The notes beneath the pieces were generated by a model. It made no database searches. It saw only the letters and a program-made list of their open reading frames with translations, and was not told the DNA's origin. A stretch of 64,000 nucleotides of DNA from Malurus cyaneus samueli (taxonomy: Eukaryota > Chordata > Aves > Passeriformes > Maluridae). This document shows positions 25,136 through 37,800 of the stretch, in pieces. How positions within the stretch are numbered: the stretch's first letter is position 1; each line of letters starts with the position of its first letter. The stretch is taken from positions 45,636,550 to 45,700,549 of the forward strand of contig CM019216.1 of assembly GCA_009741485.1 (NCBI GenBank), read 5' to 3'. A program made the position numbers and the translations under genes.

Positions 25136-28100
25136 GCCTGCTAAAATCTGTCCTTCTCCTTGGCACTCCTATAACCCACTTTGGAAGCGGTGCCTTTGTT
25201 GGGGATCCAGTTGGCTGCTCTTCCCCAGGAGGAAGGGATGTGTGCCAAGGAGCGTGGCCAGGCAAGGCTGAAAACCTCCCTCTTAAACCTCTTTTATCAT
25301 TGCTGAGGACTCCAGCAAGGGACAGGTCCATGTGACCGGCAGCCCTGAATGCAGGGGCTTTGCAGGAGGTGCAGAATGCTCTGCCAGAGTGCTACTCAAA
25401 CATCTCCCTCCCAGGGAGCAAACCACCAGGCAGCAGGGGCTAAGTGATTCATACCCTGCTTGGATATTCTAAAAATCCACCATCTTTGCCTCTCCTGAGG
25501 CATGAAATAAAACATTATTCACAACAGCACTGAGATAACAGTTTCTAAACCCCTGCCCTTCAAGGTCTTGAAAGGAGAAAAAGCTGAATGTTAACCTAGA
25601 CCTATTTCACAAACGCAAAATCTTTGTACCGTGACCCAGGGACCCTCTGTGACTGCCTTTGTTTCTGCAGCACCTTAGATAGTAGAAGTATTTTTTCTTC
25701 ACCACTAGACAAGTGAATAATTAACAATATTTTAATAATATAAACTATTTAACAGATTTCCCTGATTTTTAGTAAAGCTACCAAACAAGGACAAACGGAT
25801 TGATTTCTGGCAGGTGCGTCTGGAACAAATGGTGGAGGCGGCACTGCTGTCTGCAGACTTGCTGTTCCCACATGGGGAGTCTCTTCACCAGCCTGACTGA
25901 ATTACAGCAGTGTTACCAAGGAATTTACCGTTCCAGGGAGGCTTAAAATAAAATAATGCAGAAAAAAAGGTGACTTTTACAAGATTACCAGCAGGCTAAG
26001 TCCACACCACAGGCGTTGCTGTGACTGTATATTTTGCAGATGCATCTAACTTAGCATTAAAAGTTGCCAGAAGCCAAGGAACTGCATGACAGACCTGCAG
26101 AGCCCCACACTGATGCTATTCTGTAAAATCAGTGTCAGCACTAAGAATAAAACTCAAAGGCTACATCTCTAGTAGTAAACAAAACAGGCTAGACACTTTT
26201 CCATAACCTGAAGCAATGCAGCATGGCCTGGCACATGCACACGAATCTAAACTGTTCCCCTTTGCCTCCAGACATGATGGTCACGTCTGAACCTCCCATT
26301 AGGAATGGTCTGAGGCATCCAATCCTTTTTGTTCCCAGCAATACCGCTAGCTGGCATGGACCAAATCTGTGCCATGGAGCGTTGCAGCAATTAAACAAGA
26401 CACATGATTGCAGCCCAGTGCCCCAGTCCTGTTCTACTTTCTAGTGCAGAGACATAGCCTATGGGTAGTCTGTGGCCTTCCAAAGCCTTTTAAAAGGCTC
26501 TCTGGGGCCTCACACTTTATCAGTTTTAGCTGCTTACACCAGTGGATCCTCGACCTTGCCTGAGCAAAACAGCAATGCTTTACAACTCACTCATAAATAG
26601 ATAAAAGACTTCTTTCACTGGGGAACACTGGGCCATGAACAACTCTTAGAGCAGCACACATAAACCATGACAAAGAACCAAAGAGAAACCTATGGTAGGA
26701 AACAGAATAACCATGGCTGCCTAGTCTGTCAGAGGATTTGGAAATGAGAAGGAACTGGAAGAAGTAAATGGGATAATTTTGGGGAAGAGTCCCCACTGGA
26801 TCCTGGGGTTAAGATGTTAACATATTTGTAATATCATGAACTTGTCATAATAACGAGCTCCAGCAGAGACATCCCCACATTCACCCATTCCTTCCAAGGA
26901 TATTACTGGTGTATCCCCAACTGGTTTTTCTAACCCAGCCGTGTTTCACAAAGGGCATCTTCCCTCTCTGTGATGGTGATGCTGCTTGCTGGAAAAACAC
27001 ATTGAAGTTGTTGTATGTGTGGTTGGTTTGCTTTTTCTTTTTTTTTTTAATCACCATTTTGTATATTCCTATAAGCTCTAAAAAGTTATATAGAAACCAA
27101 GTAGAAAACCTGCAATATTTCTGAACTTCCAGTTTTCCGTATTTCTCTAGAAAAGAAATAAGTATGGATAAAATACAATTCTCTCGTTCTCCTGGCATTA
27201 TTGCTAACATACACACTGCAGACTGGATTCAAAGCTGCTGAATTTAAGGAGAGCTGTAACACAAAGAAAATGGCCTCAGCTTCCTGACTGTTGATGTGCC
27301 CATTCTGAAAACCACAACACCAATGAATCTGTGAGCTTAGACTTAGTGCTTAAAACCAGAGAGAAAAAAGAATAGAAAAACTATGTGCCTAATTGCATTT
27401 ATTAAGGGTCAGTTCAATTTTGAATCTACCTTTTGAATTCTGTTGGAAGAAGAAATGAACAATTCAATTAGGATTCAATGATAGCAGCACTGATGCCACA
27501 GGCACAGCCCATATCCCCTCAGGAAGGGCAGGAAAGGCCTGATGTGCATTAGTGCTTTGGTTTGTGGGTTGCTGAAAGCTTTTAAATTACATGTTTCCAG
27601 AGCAAGATGGTATGTGTAGGGGAAAAAAAATGGAAATAAGGAAAAAAAATCAGAAAACACTCCATCTGCGGGTGCTTGGGGGTGGAGAACAGGCCAGGGC
27701 TGTCTGCAGAGGTGTGTGGTGGCATCTGGAGACACAGGGACCCCGTTCCAGCTGTGTCAAGTGTGGGATGACCACGGGACCTGTGTTTGTCCCAGGCTGA
27801 GGTCAGGCCGTGGGAATGGGAGACAGGAGTCAGATCAAAAGCAGGGTCTCTTCTGTGTGTTTCTCTCTCAGATCCTATGCTCAAAGGGCAGCCTTGTTGG
27901 AGTGTGCATTTCAGATACAGCGAGCTGGAAAATTGCAGCACTGGGGGTTACACAGCTGCAAATTAGGTAAGAATCAGGCACAAAGCACCAAACTGAAGAA
28001 AAAGGGGAACAACAAGAGAAAACAGATGCCTAATGAAGTGAACATTTACCTTTTTAATACTTGGCCTGATTGGATGGTAGAAACAGGAGAGAGGGAGAAG

Positions 28101-31100
28101 TTACAGAGAAAAATGATCATGAGAACATCTTGATTTTTAAGAAAGAATATTCCTTTGGATAGGCATGATGTAAAACAGAGTGAGCTTGAGGAGCCAATTC
28201 CTGAAATTAGCCCTGCTGAAAAGCACTTGAGGAGGAAATTCAGCTGTGGTTTGAGTGCACAAGGACTTCCAGGAATTAATCTGATCTCCCAGCTCTGCCT
28301 GGCACCACATCAGAGGGAGAGGAGCTGGGAGGTGAGCAGGCTTTGAGCTGAAGGTATCAGATGGAAGTTTTGCTTTTCCATTCTCTGTGAGACAGGCTGA
28401 CATGGGAAAGCACCATATTTAAAAGAAATAGTTTGTGACACAACTTTAACACATTTAAAATGCACAAAAAATCAGAACCTAACTGTTCAGTAGTTGTTCT
28501 TTGCAGTGTGACAAATAATGTTTCAATATTTGCATGCCCAGGCATCAGTAAACATCTTGAAAAATAAGCCTAAAGCACTAATTTTACACCTAAATTAATG
28601 TCTTGCTTTTGAGATATCCAAGGTGCCCAGACATCATCCTGACTCCAGAGGAAGCTCTTGGAAGCAAATCAAAAAGGGTGGGGGAAGAGGGGAACAAAAC
28701 AGATTGTTGGAGGCAGATCCTGCTTTCTGATTATTTGGGCCTCACACAGTCACCACACAACCAGGAGTTGGTTGATGGGAAGCTCCAAATTGCACAAATG
28801 GCTTCCAGGTCTCTTTGTTTTTTTTTTGTAAAGCAGTGTGTAGAAATCGAGCAGACGGCAGCAAATCAAACATTTACTGCCTTCTTTGTCTGCAAAATGA
28901 ACGCTGACACACTCTCCTGCATCTGGGGGCTGCCTCAGCATGAGCAGAGCCGTGAAGGAGTGCATCATGGTATTAATTCTTGGGCAGAACAAGGAGTTCA
29001 TCAAGGGCATTGCCCCAATCCTTCAGAAGGATGTTCATCGCCCCCACAACTGTCTGGACCCCTTGTGCACAGAGAGCAGCTGCTAAAGGATGGCACAGCC
29101 AGTCCTCAGGAGCTTGCTCCCGTTATGTCTCACCCGAGAAAAAAGGAGAAGAAGCCCCATCAGACTGGATATTTTAATGGTATGACATGACCAGGAGCAA
29201 AATGCCATATGTCTTCTGTCTTCATGATGAAAAAGTTGAGGGCAGCAGACATGGCTTTTTACAAGTTCCTGATGCTCAAGAGCCTTGGGAAATCGAAGAA
29301 AATTAAAATGAAGCCAAAAGGAAGAGCTAAGCGTAGTTTTCTATCCACACTTCACTTACTTGGCATTTCTGTCACTGGGCCAGTGAGGGCTGGGATCTGC
29401 TTCTCCACAGAGACAAAGGCTTAAGTGCTGCAAAGAAGGAACTGATTAATTTTTTCATGTTAACTGAAAGCATATTTACTAGAGGACATTTGCGAGGGCA
29501 GTAGCATATGAATGGCACCTTTCACACCTCAAATTATATGGAAACCTGTTAGATTAGTAGTCAAACAGTATCAGAAATAAGAAAGTGGCATCAAGGTCTG
29601 CAGCCATTATTCAATGAATTTGAATAATGAGGAAGGGAGTTAAAACTCATGTAATCTGCTTCATCTGGGACTAGCTGACTTCACTAACCAGAAGATGAAA
29701 CACATGAAATGGAATTTATACAATGGAATAAGCTTTGCTCATTTCCCCAGCTGGTAGAGTTTTCATGTGGAAATTTAGGAAAATGCACATAAATAATTCC
29801 TATGCTTTAATTTATTTTTTTCTAGAAAAGCTGAACAGCAATATTTTAAATAAATGGTATCCAAAAAAAAGAGGCCAACTTCAGCCTTAAAATTTAAGTT
29901 TAAATTAACTCAAATATATAAAAATTGTTTTAGAATAATAGGACAGTCTAAAAAATACCCTTATGCAAAGACAAATTCTGATATCATTTTAGTGCTGAGG
30001 ATTGTGAGAGAGAGAGAGAGGAATTCCTAACAGAAGGGAATGAAAATCGTCAAAGGATTTATATGTTAACAAATAGGATTCTACCAAAGATCATCTATTT
30101 CAGAGAAAAGCACCATCTGTCACCTTCATACACAAAAAAGAAAAAAAAAATCAGATTTTGGAGCTCCCTCTGCTGGAAGCAATTACTATCCTTTGGCTTT
30201 CCCTCGGCACATCTACCACAAACACTTAAAAAAACCCACCACCTTTTCAGCGATAAACTGCACGTTTCACATTACATGTGATATCAAGGAAGAAGGGATT
30301 TCTTTCCTCTCTACATAAGAAGAGCAAATGCATGTAAACCAGTACTGGTCTCTCCACAACTGGAAAAAAAAATCACCAGCAGGATTTAAAGATTGACTGT
30401 ACTACCAGTGTAGTTTTTCCTATTTTTTTTTTTAACACAGGAATTCATACTTGCAAAGCTTTCTCCACCACAACCATTGTCCTCTTTTTTCACTCTACCA
30501 AATCAACAGGGAATCAGTAAATTACTGTTTGAAAATTCTAAAGGGCATTCTCAATAACACTGCTGCAGGAACAAGCCTTAAAAATATCATGCCAAACAGG
30601 GTATTACTCATGGCAGACACGCAGCAGAGCTGACACAGTTGTGATAAGTTCACACCCAAAAATGTATCTGCAAGTGTAATTGGGCAGTGCCCCAAATGCT
30701 TGATTTAGCTGTAGATGCCCTGCAAGACTGACATTTTGGGAAGAGAGCTTGGAGCATGTCAGAAGTGTGTCAGCTCAGGCAGGGTGCTGCTTTAAACAGA
30801 CATCTTAGAATGGGATGAAGCACGCAGCGGAAGGAGATTTCTTTTTTCCAACCACAAAATGCATTTAATTGCCTTCCTCAATGTTTTTTTTTTTTTTTTT
30901 GGTCAGTTTTTATCATCTTTTCCTTTTGTCCTTTTTTCTTGCAGCCTTTTGTCTGCAGACAGGTACACAGGTTTCAGCTATGCAGCTGCTCTGCTCAAAG
31001 CAGCACCACTGAGCCCAGGGACTGCCCTGCTCACCCAGGATGGGGTGGGACACGCTTGGCACAGCTCATTGGCAAGCCTGGATACGCACAACTTCACAGG

Positions 31101-32696
31101 ATTTAAAAAAATCAAGTATGTTCATCATCCGAGAACCAGCACATATACATATTTATGTGTGCATTCTATTAATATAGAACGGATATAAACCCCCGGTGGA
31201 AGAGATAAGAAGTGAAAGAGCATTCTTGGGGATATGCACAGGCGACAGATCCAGGGTGAAAAGAGCTATGAAAAAATAAGAGTCATAAAAGCACAGAATC
31301 ATAGATTGAGGTTATGAGGGCAGCACTAAAGAAAGTGAAACATGATGTGAGAAGTGAAAAATGGGGTCACTGAGAAGGAATTAAAGGTGGGACAGCAAAG
31401 GCAGGAAGGATCAACATCACAGGCCAGGGAGAAGAAGGACACTATTGTAGGGACAAAGAATGCCACTGCATCTCACAGTCTCTTTCCTGAGAACTCCCCC
31501 CTCTCCCCCACCATCAACCTACACAGAAAGGAACATAAGAAGTCACTTTTTTCCTTTTCTAGACCAGAAAAAGAAGCGCCTTATGCTTTCTAGTGTCTTG
31601 TTACTCTTCATCATTTATTCCCACAAGTACCAGCCCTCTCTTTTAATGTTAGGTTTAAATGCTTTGCTTTAAATCTGAAAACTCTGTGTGATCAATGGTG
31701 GTCATTAACATTATTCACTGCTATATTTTAGATATTGTCCAAGATGTAATGATACAAGCAGGTCTAACCCACTGCCAGCAGAGGCACTGCTGCCACAAAT
31801 GAAGAGAGAGTGGCTTAAATCAATAGGCTGCTAAACAGACCACATTTCACTTTAATAATTACATTAGACTGCTGAATTTGTAATATTATTTTTGTGACAC
31901 TGGTTCTTTGAATATGAGATCATGTCTGATAACTTCATTTAACTTCATTCAGTTTATTCTGTTCAAGACGAGTAGTAATAAGGATTTAATCTCCAGGACA
32001 GCTGTTAAAGACTAATATTTATTTCTTGGGTACAGTTACTTGACAGAAGATAGACTTACAGAAGGGTCATACCACTGCTTAAGGTTAGGGGTCAATGTGC
32101 TCTAATTCTAGGATTTTCATCCTTTTATCCTTCCTCTCTCTAAGTATCAAAGGCAAAAGAAATCTACAACTATTAACAGGAGAAGAATGAACTCGAGTAG
32201 CGAGAACAGGACACATAAAGTGAGCCAGAAGAGAAGAGTGTGTTTTCCCTTTGCTGATTCTCCCTGGCAGGCAGACCAACAATTGCTTCGTGCCTGCAGG
32301 GTACTGCTTTCCCAACTGCTGAGCTGGGTCCATTCTTGGGATCCCCTTGGATGCAGCTGGTGGCTGCAGCTGTCAGCAGCTGCTTAGGCAGACTGCAGCT
32401 TGGAGCACCACAGCACAGCCAGGAAAAAGCCCCCAGGAACAAAAGGCTGCTGTTCCCAAACAGGTGGTTTTTTCCTAACCTCCTGCCTAAAAGCTGTATT
32501 TCCAACATACAAGCATGATTCAGAGAATTATATTTTTTTGCTGTTGCTCCCACTTCTTTTGTTGCATGGCCATTTCCTTTACATCTGGCTTTGGTTGTAA
32601 TTTTGCCCTGCTCAATCAAATCTGTGGGTGGGATAGCTTGGAAAACTGATCTGCCTGAGAGAGCCTGAGAGATAATTGGTGGACTGGGCTTTAAAT
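25136..32696. other. Intergenic DNA, no gene seen
   Basis: Unique sequence with a GA microsatellite at 30,007-30,020, T tracts near 27,040 and 30,880, a CTCF-like motif at 30,161-30,176 and a trace of CR1 end near 31,295. The plus-strand frame of 195 codons at 28,603-29,190 is the longest in the region but matches no family. Confidence 0.55.
30161..30176 (-). promoter_or_regulatory. CTCF-like motif
   Basis: On the minus strand the sequence CCAGCAGAGGGAGCTC fits the core of the vertebrate CTCF motif (CCASYAGRKGGCRS) except for A at the usual C. Occupancy cannot be judged from sequence. Confidence 0.35.
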
Positions 32697-32830
32697 CCAT
32701 GGAATAACAGCATTGTTTGGGTTGAAAAGGACTTCGAAGATCATCTAGTTCTAAGCCCCCTGCTATGGGCAGCGACACCTTCCACTAGACCAGATTGCTC
32801 AAAGCCCCATCCAACCTGATCTTGAATCCA
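32697..32830 (-). mobile_element. CR1 3' fragment, minus strand
   Basis: Starts CATGGAATAACAGCATTGTT and includes GATCATCTAGTTCTAAGCCC and CCACTAGACCAGATTGCTCA, the CR1 3' UTR in reverse. Only about 130 bases remain. Confidence 0.88.
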
Positions 32831-35659
32831 GGTCCCTGTGTGTGGGACTGTACCCTTCAGCTTTGCTGCCCAAAAAACCTGTGGGTATTCTTCAGAGAAG
32901 CCATGGCATGGGGAAGATGCCTTATTCTCAGATTCTGCTGGTAATGACAGCTGTGCAAACAGCTCCTAAGAGATCAACTGAGGCCTCTGCTGGTTATTTT
33001 TGAAAAGCCAGAGAAGGCAAACAGATATTGCCAGTTTGATGGCAGATGTTAGATGTTGTTGTTTTCACGTCCAGGGGGTAGGTTCCTGGTAGTCATATTA
33101 AACATCAGCAGCTAAATTTGATTTATTTCTTATCAATAATTCCCTTTCTGTTTTGTAGACACCAAAGGAAAAGGGTACCTACTTTCACACTAGATATTGA
33201 CTAACAAAAACAAGGATTATACAGAAAGTGTGACAAGAGGTGACAACAGTTCTTTAAGGGAGTTGTTATCAGATACATCTGTTTGATTACAAGTCTTGGG
33301 AGACTACACAGTGTAGAACAGCCTTTGAAAGAAAACAACAGAGAGGCCACACTGGGCAAGTTATCAGCTCACATGGAAGAGGTGCTGTCTGATGGCCTCT
33401 TCATTTTGGCAAGTGTACTTTCACACCAGTTCCTTAAGAAACATCCAGTTACATGAAGCTGAAAGAATAGAGGGGAAAAGCATCTATTTTTACTCCAATC
33501 ATTTTTGTCATCAGCGCCCCAGAGCTTATTGTCTGAGAGCACAAACTGCATAATGCTGTCTAAAAATAAGCCCTTACACAATATTTAGTACCAGAAAATA
33601 AATCTCTTTAGAGCAGGAAGAACACATTAACTGCTATTCTTACTGATTCCATCAAGCTTTCAAAACTCAACTTAGCTGGGTTTGGGCAACTTTTCCTTTC
33701 CCATCTATTTCTTCCAAGTTCTCCTCTATTTTCTCCCCAGAAGATCCCGGCCTCACCACCAGAATGTTCTGCAACCTCACCCAACAGAGAAAACACAAAC
33801 TTTTCACATCCCAAGATATTATGAGCTGCAGTGAAAGAAACAGGCTGCCTGTGACCTCCCCTTACAATTTCATGAACCAGAAGGTTCCTAGTGGAGTCAC
33901 TTTCCCCTCAATTGTCTCATCAGACTTCAGCCATCCTGGGGCAAAAAATGTCCTGCTTGACATTGTTAAGTATCAAATTTATCTCCCCCAAAAATGATGG
34001 TAACCTGTCAGGGACTGTATAAGCATAAGAATAATCTTAAGAACGAGTATTATTAATCAAGATCTCACTTTATGAGGGAGTGCTCTAACCCCTGTTTCAG
34101 GGGATTTCACGGCTGAATTCCCAACAGAAGCTTGCAGTGCTGCCTTCCAGGGGTGCACCCAGATTTTTCCCAGGGAATCAAGCATAAGGGCTAAGGGAAA
34201 GGGAAGGTGCATGTTGAAATCTAAACAGGACAAAGATGAGATGTCTTTCGGGCTCATGCCTAGGCCCAAGGGACAGAAAGTGCTCCCATGTCCTATAATT
34301 TAGGCACAGCTAAAGTGCCTAAGTATCTAACACCTGCAAATTCATGTTACATCACTTCAAAAATGTTCTTTCACGTGACTTTTAAAATGGTCTGCAATGT
34401 TCCAAATTGCAGACAGAAAGAGCCATCTATATGCTTGCAGAACATCAGTTTTGAAAGCTGCCCCTTTCTTCAGCTTTTGTTTGGTTTTATAATTGAGTTA
34501 ATTCTATAAATACTGCAATTTTGACTGCCACTTCATTTTCTGTATGAATTTCAGCACATTCAAAACATCACTGGTTTTGATTCATTTTAAACCCAGTGTC
34601 TCTGCTTCTGCTCTCTCCTAGCAGACAGACATTCCAGATCCAGAAACAGACAGTTAAATTCAATAAACATGTAATGCTCATCTCCTTTACAATTTACACT
34701 GACGATGACCCAATTAAGTTTTTGGCATCACAAACACTCTCAGTTTAGGGAGGGTGGTGGTTCTGTATTAGTAATAGAAACCAAACACTTCTTGTACTGA
34801 CTATCTCAAATACAACAATTAAGAGGCACCAACAGTGGCCATTTGGATGTAGAAGTAAAATTAAATTAGACTGAGAGTCTATCAGCCATATTAACCTGGG
34901 TACGCTGTGAGCTCATGAAGCAATTGTTTTTACTTAGTTTAGATTCCCTGATATGAATTCAGCATGGTAAGACTAAAAATATGACTATGTCTGGATTTTT
35001 TTAAACATGTGCGTGATGTTTATATTAAAACCCTAAAATTTCTTCTTAAACTAGATAAGGTGCATCCTGTAATTAATCTTTTAAAATTAGAGATCTGAAG
35101 TTAACATATCCATAACTCATGAACTTCTAATAACAAAGCTTGTTGGGAATATAATTTAGACTTGGATATATGAGGAATATGTTTAAAATAAAGCACACTA
35201 TTACACTCACATTCTCAAAAGAAGCCATGCTACCTTGAGTTCTGGAGAGCAAGCAGAAACAGAGTTCATTTGACTCAGAATGGGAATTGTTCTGTTGAAA
35301 ATAATGAACTGTTGAAAATCTGCAATTTGTGTGCCTTTACTTTGTACAGGGCACACAGCTGGCAAATACATTGGGATACAATGGGATACAAAGTTATATC
35401 TTTACCAGGATATCTCAGTATCTGTAGGCACCTGTGATTCATGTGCTTTCTCCTTCATCAGAGGAAGGGAATCTCTGGAGTGACCCCAGTGGGGCATTGT
35501 CCCCTCCCAGGACAGGCTAATGCTTGTTTAATTTGTCTGTAAGACCTTCAGTGATGATGCTGCCACAGTCTCTCCATGGTCAGTGAACTCTGCTGGCAGC
35601 ACCGGCACAGCTTCACTCAGGGATCTGCTGGTGGACAGCTCTGCAGTGTCCTGGATGTC
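32831..35659. other. Intergenic DNA, no gene seen
   Basis: AT-rich unique sequence with no repeat family, RNA gene or coding region recognised. Confidence 0.55.
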
Positions 35660-35890
35660 ACACAGAATCACAGAGTCACTAAGGCTGGAAAGGACCTCCA
35701 AGGTCATCAAGTCCAACCTTTGACTGAATACCACGATATCAACTGGACCACAACAATGTCACATCCAGTCATTTCTTGAACACTTTCAGAGGTGGGGACT
35801 CTGCCACTTCCCTGGGCAGCCCAGTGCTTAACCACTCTTTCAGTGAAGAAATTCTCCCTGATGTGCAGCCTGAACTTCCCCGGAATGTCT
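35660..35890 (-). mobile_element. CR1 3' fragment, minus strand
   Basis: CACAGAATCACAGAGTCACT, then GGAAAGGACCTCCAAGGTCA and the CAGTGAAGAAATTCTCCCTG segment: the CR1 3' end in reverse, of a subfamily different from the copy at 22,760. Confidence 0.9.
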
Positions 35891-37219
35891 GGAACTGTGC
35901 TGAAGTGTCAGACACAGGCAGGTTCCCTGCTACTGTTTTGGACCACACCTGAGCACCCAAAACAGCAGGCACAGTCGGTTCCCAGCACAGCCTGAGAGTC
36001 AGATCTGCCCACAGGGAAGAGCTGCCTGTTGGGAGGAACTGCCCCCAAAGCAGTGAAGGTCTACTGGTTAACAAACTGTTGAAAACTTTTTAAGTGAAGT
36101 TGAAAGCAATCAGGATTGTATTACAGATACAATCCAGATGCTGGAGTTTCAATTTACACCTTGTAATAGTGCAAGGCAAAGCCTTGATAATGGTGTCCCC
36201 AGGTCCCAGAGGTCCCAGCCTGGTCTTGCTGATGAGCTGACTGTCATCACTGCTGGGTGTGCTAGATAAGCAAGGTAGGGAGCTAAGAAGCTGAATTCTG
36301 CAGAGTTTTAATCACCGACCAAACAAGCATTTGAAAGGCAGGCAAGAATTAGGGTTCAGTAATAGTGTCCTTAGCCAAAACATCCATGGGCCACCGGAAG
36401 AAAGTGGGGAGTGGAAGATACTTCATCAAAAACCAGGAGCAAAGAATTACAAATATTACCAGATACAGAAAGCATGCTACTATTGTCTTAATTTGGAAGA
36501 ATGGAGTTAACAAAGACATGTGGTAGAGGGAAATCTGTAATAGCTCTCTAAAGATCAGAGAGACTAGAGAGAAATATTTAAAAGATCTTTTTGGCAGATA
36601 TTGGTAATTTCTTGTGTTATAGTACTGGTCAAAATTATTTGATTGTAATTCAGAAACTTTTGTGGGCTGCTATCAGTAACAGAGAATAACTTTATTTTTC
36701 CAGACAAGGAAAAGTCTCTCACCATAATATTCAAGGAGAAAGAGTTTTCAAGAGTGTTCAGCTCAAAGCTGGATTGCTACCAATTAAGCTAATGTTAATC
36801 AGCTTAGTGCCCATGCTAATGCATAAGCATGCTATTGAGGAAAGGATAAGAAGTACCAAAGCCATCCTCGTCTTGGACACTGCTGACAAGGAACTTTAAA
36901 TTGTGCAGCTCTCAGTGATAACACATTGTGCTGAGTGGGTATTTACTGTCTCTCCAGCTCCTTTCCCTGAAAGAAATAATTAAAGATAGAAGCAGTCCCT
37001 AACTACAGTAGCAAAGAGATCTGGAGGACACCTGACCCCCTCATTCCACAACCATGTGGGTTTTCAGTCTGCGATTTTGATGTAAAGTAATTTCCAGTAA
37101 CATTCCTCCTTGGTCAGGACAGTTTCTTACACTGAGCTGAGGAAGGTGTAATGCCCAAAGAGTCCAGGTCTGTGTGAGTCCATGCCAGGGAGTACTGCTG
37201 AGGTACACCAGGATTTTTG

Positions 37220-37800
37220 GCCCCATTATAGAACTATGGATGGGAACTGTTGGATTGGGACGTGCCTTAAAGATCATCTAGCTCCAAAGTGCCTGTCATG
37301 GCCAGGGATACCTCCCACTACATCAGGTTTCTTAAAGCTCCATTCAGCTTAGCCTTGGCCACATCCAAGGAAGGGGCATCCACAACTTTTCTGGGCAATC
37401 TGTTCCAGTGCCTTATCACCCTCACAGTGAAGAATTTTTTCCTGATATCGAATCTAAATCTATCATCTTTCAGTTTGAAGCCATTTCCCCTTGTCCTGTC
37501 ACTATTGTCCTTGTATAAAGTCCTTCTCTTGCAGCCCAAGGTCTGCCAGAGTTTTCTCCAGGCTGAACGACCCCAACTCTCTCAGCCTGTCTCCACAGGA
37601 GAGGAGTTCCAATCCTCTGATCCTCTTTTTGGCTTCCTCTGCACCTGCCCCAAACAGGGGGAGCTCCTTCTGAAGCTGGGGGCCCCAGAGCTGGATGCAG
37701 CACTCCGGGTGGGGTCTGACCAGAGTGGAAGAGAGAGGAAGGGAGAGTCACCTCTCTCGACCTGCTGGCCACTCTTCTTTTGATGCAGCACATGAAGAAA
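37220..37800 (-). mobile_element. CR1 LINE, longest copy in the window, minus strand
   Basis: About 580 bases of CR1 in reverse, starting at the 3' end near 37,220. The minus-strand frame at 37,318-37,539 encodes the C-terminal end of the CR1 reverse transcriptase, including [20 protein letters not shown] and [18 protein letters not shown], which is the hallmark of this LINE. Further left to right it continues into the reverse-transcriptase body, now broken by stops. The element is 5'-truncated and inactive. Confidence 0.95.

Noticed and set aside
32173..32778. 201-codon minus-strand frame
   Set aside because: Its upstream end lies in a CR1 fragment and the rest shows no domain; overlapping plus-strand frames are equally open.
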